Assembly: GCA_947260045.1 (NCBI GenBank)
Contig: CAMYOP010000142.1
Location: 1-7,107 of the forward strand
Source of the DNA: an uncultured Desulfobulbaceae bacterium
GTDB lineage: Bacteria; Desulfobacterota; Desulfobulbia; Desulfobulbales; Desulfobulbaceae
Direction: 5' to 3'
DNA length: 7,107 nt
Below are positions 6,019-7,107 of the stretch, piece by piece. The position numbers and the translations under genes are program-made. The notes below the pieces were generated by a model, which was given only the letters and a program-made list of their open reading frames with translations, had not been told where the DNA came from and did no database searches. Each line of letters opens with the position of its first letter. The first letter of the stretch is position 1.

Positions 6019-6596
6019 AAAAAACGATGCGCATAGCATTCATTCTATTAACGATGATAACGGCTAGTTACCTATCAGGCTGTGCCAAAAACAGCCCCTT
6101 GGCCACAAGCATTTGCAATAGCATCTGCCCGGACATGTCTGCAAATGGTGACATTGATATGATCTCCTACTTACTGTTTCTCCAAGAGCTTGATCAGAAG
6201 CAACTTATAGAGGAACTTGATGTTATCAAGAAATCGTACCTTGATAGTCCAGGAGAAGGGATCATGCTGCAATATGCAACTCTTTTGAGTTTGGGCGGTA
6301 CTCCCTTTGAAGATATTGAGACCGCGAGTACTCTGCTTGAGAGTTATCTAAATGATCCTGCTGTTGAAAAAACGAAACTTAATCAATATGCCAGACATCT
6401 TCACACTATCATTGAGGATAGACAAAAATTAACCTTAGAAAAACAGAAAGTTAAAAAAGCTCTTGCCAATGAGAAGCTGAAACTGCAGCAAATGCGAAAT
6501 AATTATATTACAGTGAAAGATAAGCTTGATGCCCTCAGGAGTATCGAAAGAAGTATTAAGTTGCGCCAGGATACCCTGGAGAGGTCGCCAAAATGA
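6015..6596 (+). CDS. qseG: QseG/YfhG-like outer-membrane lipoprotein
   Basis: The 193-residue protein begins with a lipoprotein signal peptide (MKKTMRIAFILLTMITASYL) and the lipobox LSGC with Cys23. Ala24-Lys25 after the Cys does not show the Asp+2 inner-membrane retention signal, so outer-membrane placement is likely. The middle (45-120) is helical, and residues about 125-190 are Lys/Glu/Leu-rich and probably a coiled coil. Sequence alone gives weak family resemblance. The call rests on lipoprotein plus coiled coil and on its position between the kinase and regulator, as in enterobacterial glrK-qseG-glrR, where QseG contacts the sensor kinase and is needed for signalling. It is shorter than E. 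coli QseG (about 237 residues). It overlaps the kinase by GTGA and glrR by ATGA, so translation of the three is coupled. Confidence 0.75.
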   Translation: MKKTMRIAFILLTMITASYLSGCAKNSPLATSICNSICPDMSANGDIDMISYLLFLQELDQKQLIEELDVIKKSYLDSPGEGIMLQYATLLSLGGTPFEDIETASTLLESYLNDPAVEKTKLNQYARHLHTIIEDRQKLTLEKQKVKKALANEKLKLQQMRNNYITVKDKLDALRSIERSIKLRQDTLERSPK

Positions 6597-7107
6597 AAAA
6601 ATCCAAAATTTTACTTGTAGATGACGATCCTGGTTTATTACGTCTTGTTTCCATTCGGCTTGAATCTGCAGGATATAATGTAGAAAGCGTTGAAGACGCC
6701 GAAAAAGCATTGGTCTTCCTCTCCATGTCCCGACCTGACCTGGTGGTAACAGACCTCCGCATGGATGGTATGGACGGGATGGCCTTATTTGATGCGATCT
6801 ATGCCATAAATCCTACTCTTCCTGTAATTATTCTCACAGCCCATGGCACCATTCCCGAAGCTGTTGATGCCACTCAGAAAGGCGTCTTTAGCTTTTTAAC
6901 AAAACCCTTTGAATCAAAGGTGCTGCTCGAGCAAATAGAGAAAGCACTCCAGATTTCAGGTGATCAGGATTGTAAAAACAATGTAGAGGATGATCAGGAG
7001 TGGCGAAGCGATATCATTACCAGAAATCCTGCTATGCTGGACATGCTTACCCAGGCAAAGCTCTATGCCCAATCTGATGTCAGCGTCTTTATCCATGGTG
7101 CCAGCGG
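6593..7107 (+). CDS. glrR: GlrR/QseF-like sigma-54 response regulator, 5' part
   Basis: The frame starts at ATG 6593 and is open at the window end, giving about 171 of an expected 440-460 residues. The receiver domain (1-120) has the acidic pair D10-D11, phospho-acceptor Asp54 (VVTDLRMDGMDGM), Thr82 (ILTAHG) and Lys104 (FLTKPF). After a linker come ITRNPAMLDMLTQAKLYAQ and SDVSVFIHGASG, the beginning of the AAA+ sigma-54 interaction domain; the window stops inside the Walker A motif. Resemblance to E. coli GlrR is strong in both parts (DPGLL, TAHGxIPxA, QxGVFSFLTKP, AQSDVSV). GlrR-type proteins, once phosphorylated by GlrK, activate sigma-54 promoters such as those of glmY and rpoE in enterics. 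Targets here are unknown. The ATGA overlap couples it to qseG. Confidence 0.92.
   Translation, partial: MKKSKILLVDDDPGLLRLVSIRLESAGYNVESVEDAEKALVFLSMSRPDLVVTDLRMDGMDGMALFDAIYAINPTLPVIILTAHGTIPEAVDATQKGVFSFLTKPFESKVLLEQIEKALQISGDQDCKNNVEDDQEWRSDIITRNPAMLDMLTQAKLYAQSDVSVFIHGAS

Noticed and set aside
1..7107. CRISPR array, tRNA or rRNA gene
   Set aside because: No regularly spaced repeats, cloverleaf or conserved rRNA segments were seen.

Overview
The window looks like a Gram-negative, moderately AT-rich proteobacterial chromosome. It carries PEP-CTERM/exosortase-type surface proteins beside a polysaccharide flippase, an IS1595-family insertion sequence, and a GlrK-QseG-GlrR type two-component operon. 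The tails of the PEP-CTERM proteins (PEPTTILLFSAGLAG and PEPITILLFSSGLAG, each followed by a basic end) and the general gene content would fit Desulfobacterota, for example a Desulfobulbales-like organism, or an exopolysaccharide-producing gammaproteobacterium. This placement is inference; no rRNA or core marker gene is present.

Left part (1-1453): a reading frame open at the window start begins as the middle of a Wzx-type oligosaccharide flippase. At about base 385-405 it switches in frame into the signal peptide of a PEP-CTERM protein that runs to a normal sorting tail ending at 1337. This is a chimera, either a real deletion fusion or an assembly join. It is followed by a branched hairpin with a T run, which probably ends transcription. 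On the other side of the hairpin lies a second PEP-CTERM gene, convergent on the minus strand.

Middle part (1454-2956): the minus-strand PEP-CTERM gene is only a 3' remnant with at least one frameshift. It abuts a decayed IS1595/ISXO2-like element whose transposase (1836-2672, minus) carries about four frameshifts, one in-frame stop and a lost first catalytic Asp. A stretch of about 225 bases without a clear gene follows. It holds a direct repeat of about 20 bases and possible promoter elements.

Right part (2957-7107): five plus-strand genes with gaps of 32 and 21 nt and then two 4-nt overlaps look like one transcription unit. They are an M23 (LytM-type) peptidase, a YpfJ-like neutral zinc metallopeptidase whose HExxH motif reads PExxH, a GlrK-like sensor histidine kinase, a QseG-like lipoprotein, and a GlrR-like sigma-54 response regulator cut off by the window end at the start of its AAA+ domain. 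The inferred theme is envelope sensing and cell-wall or envelope proteolysis: the sensor kinase and lipoprotein monitor the periplasm or outer membrane, and GlrR activates sigma-54 promoters. The surface-protein region to the left is a rearranged, IS-hit exopolysaccharide/PEP-CTERM locus.
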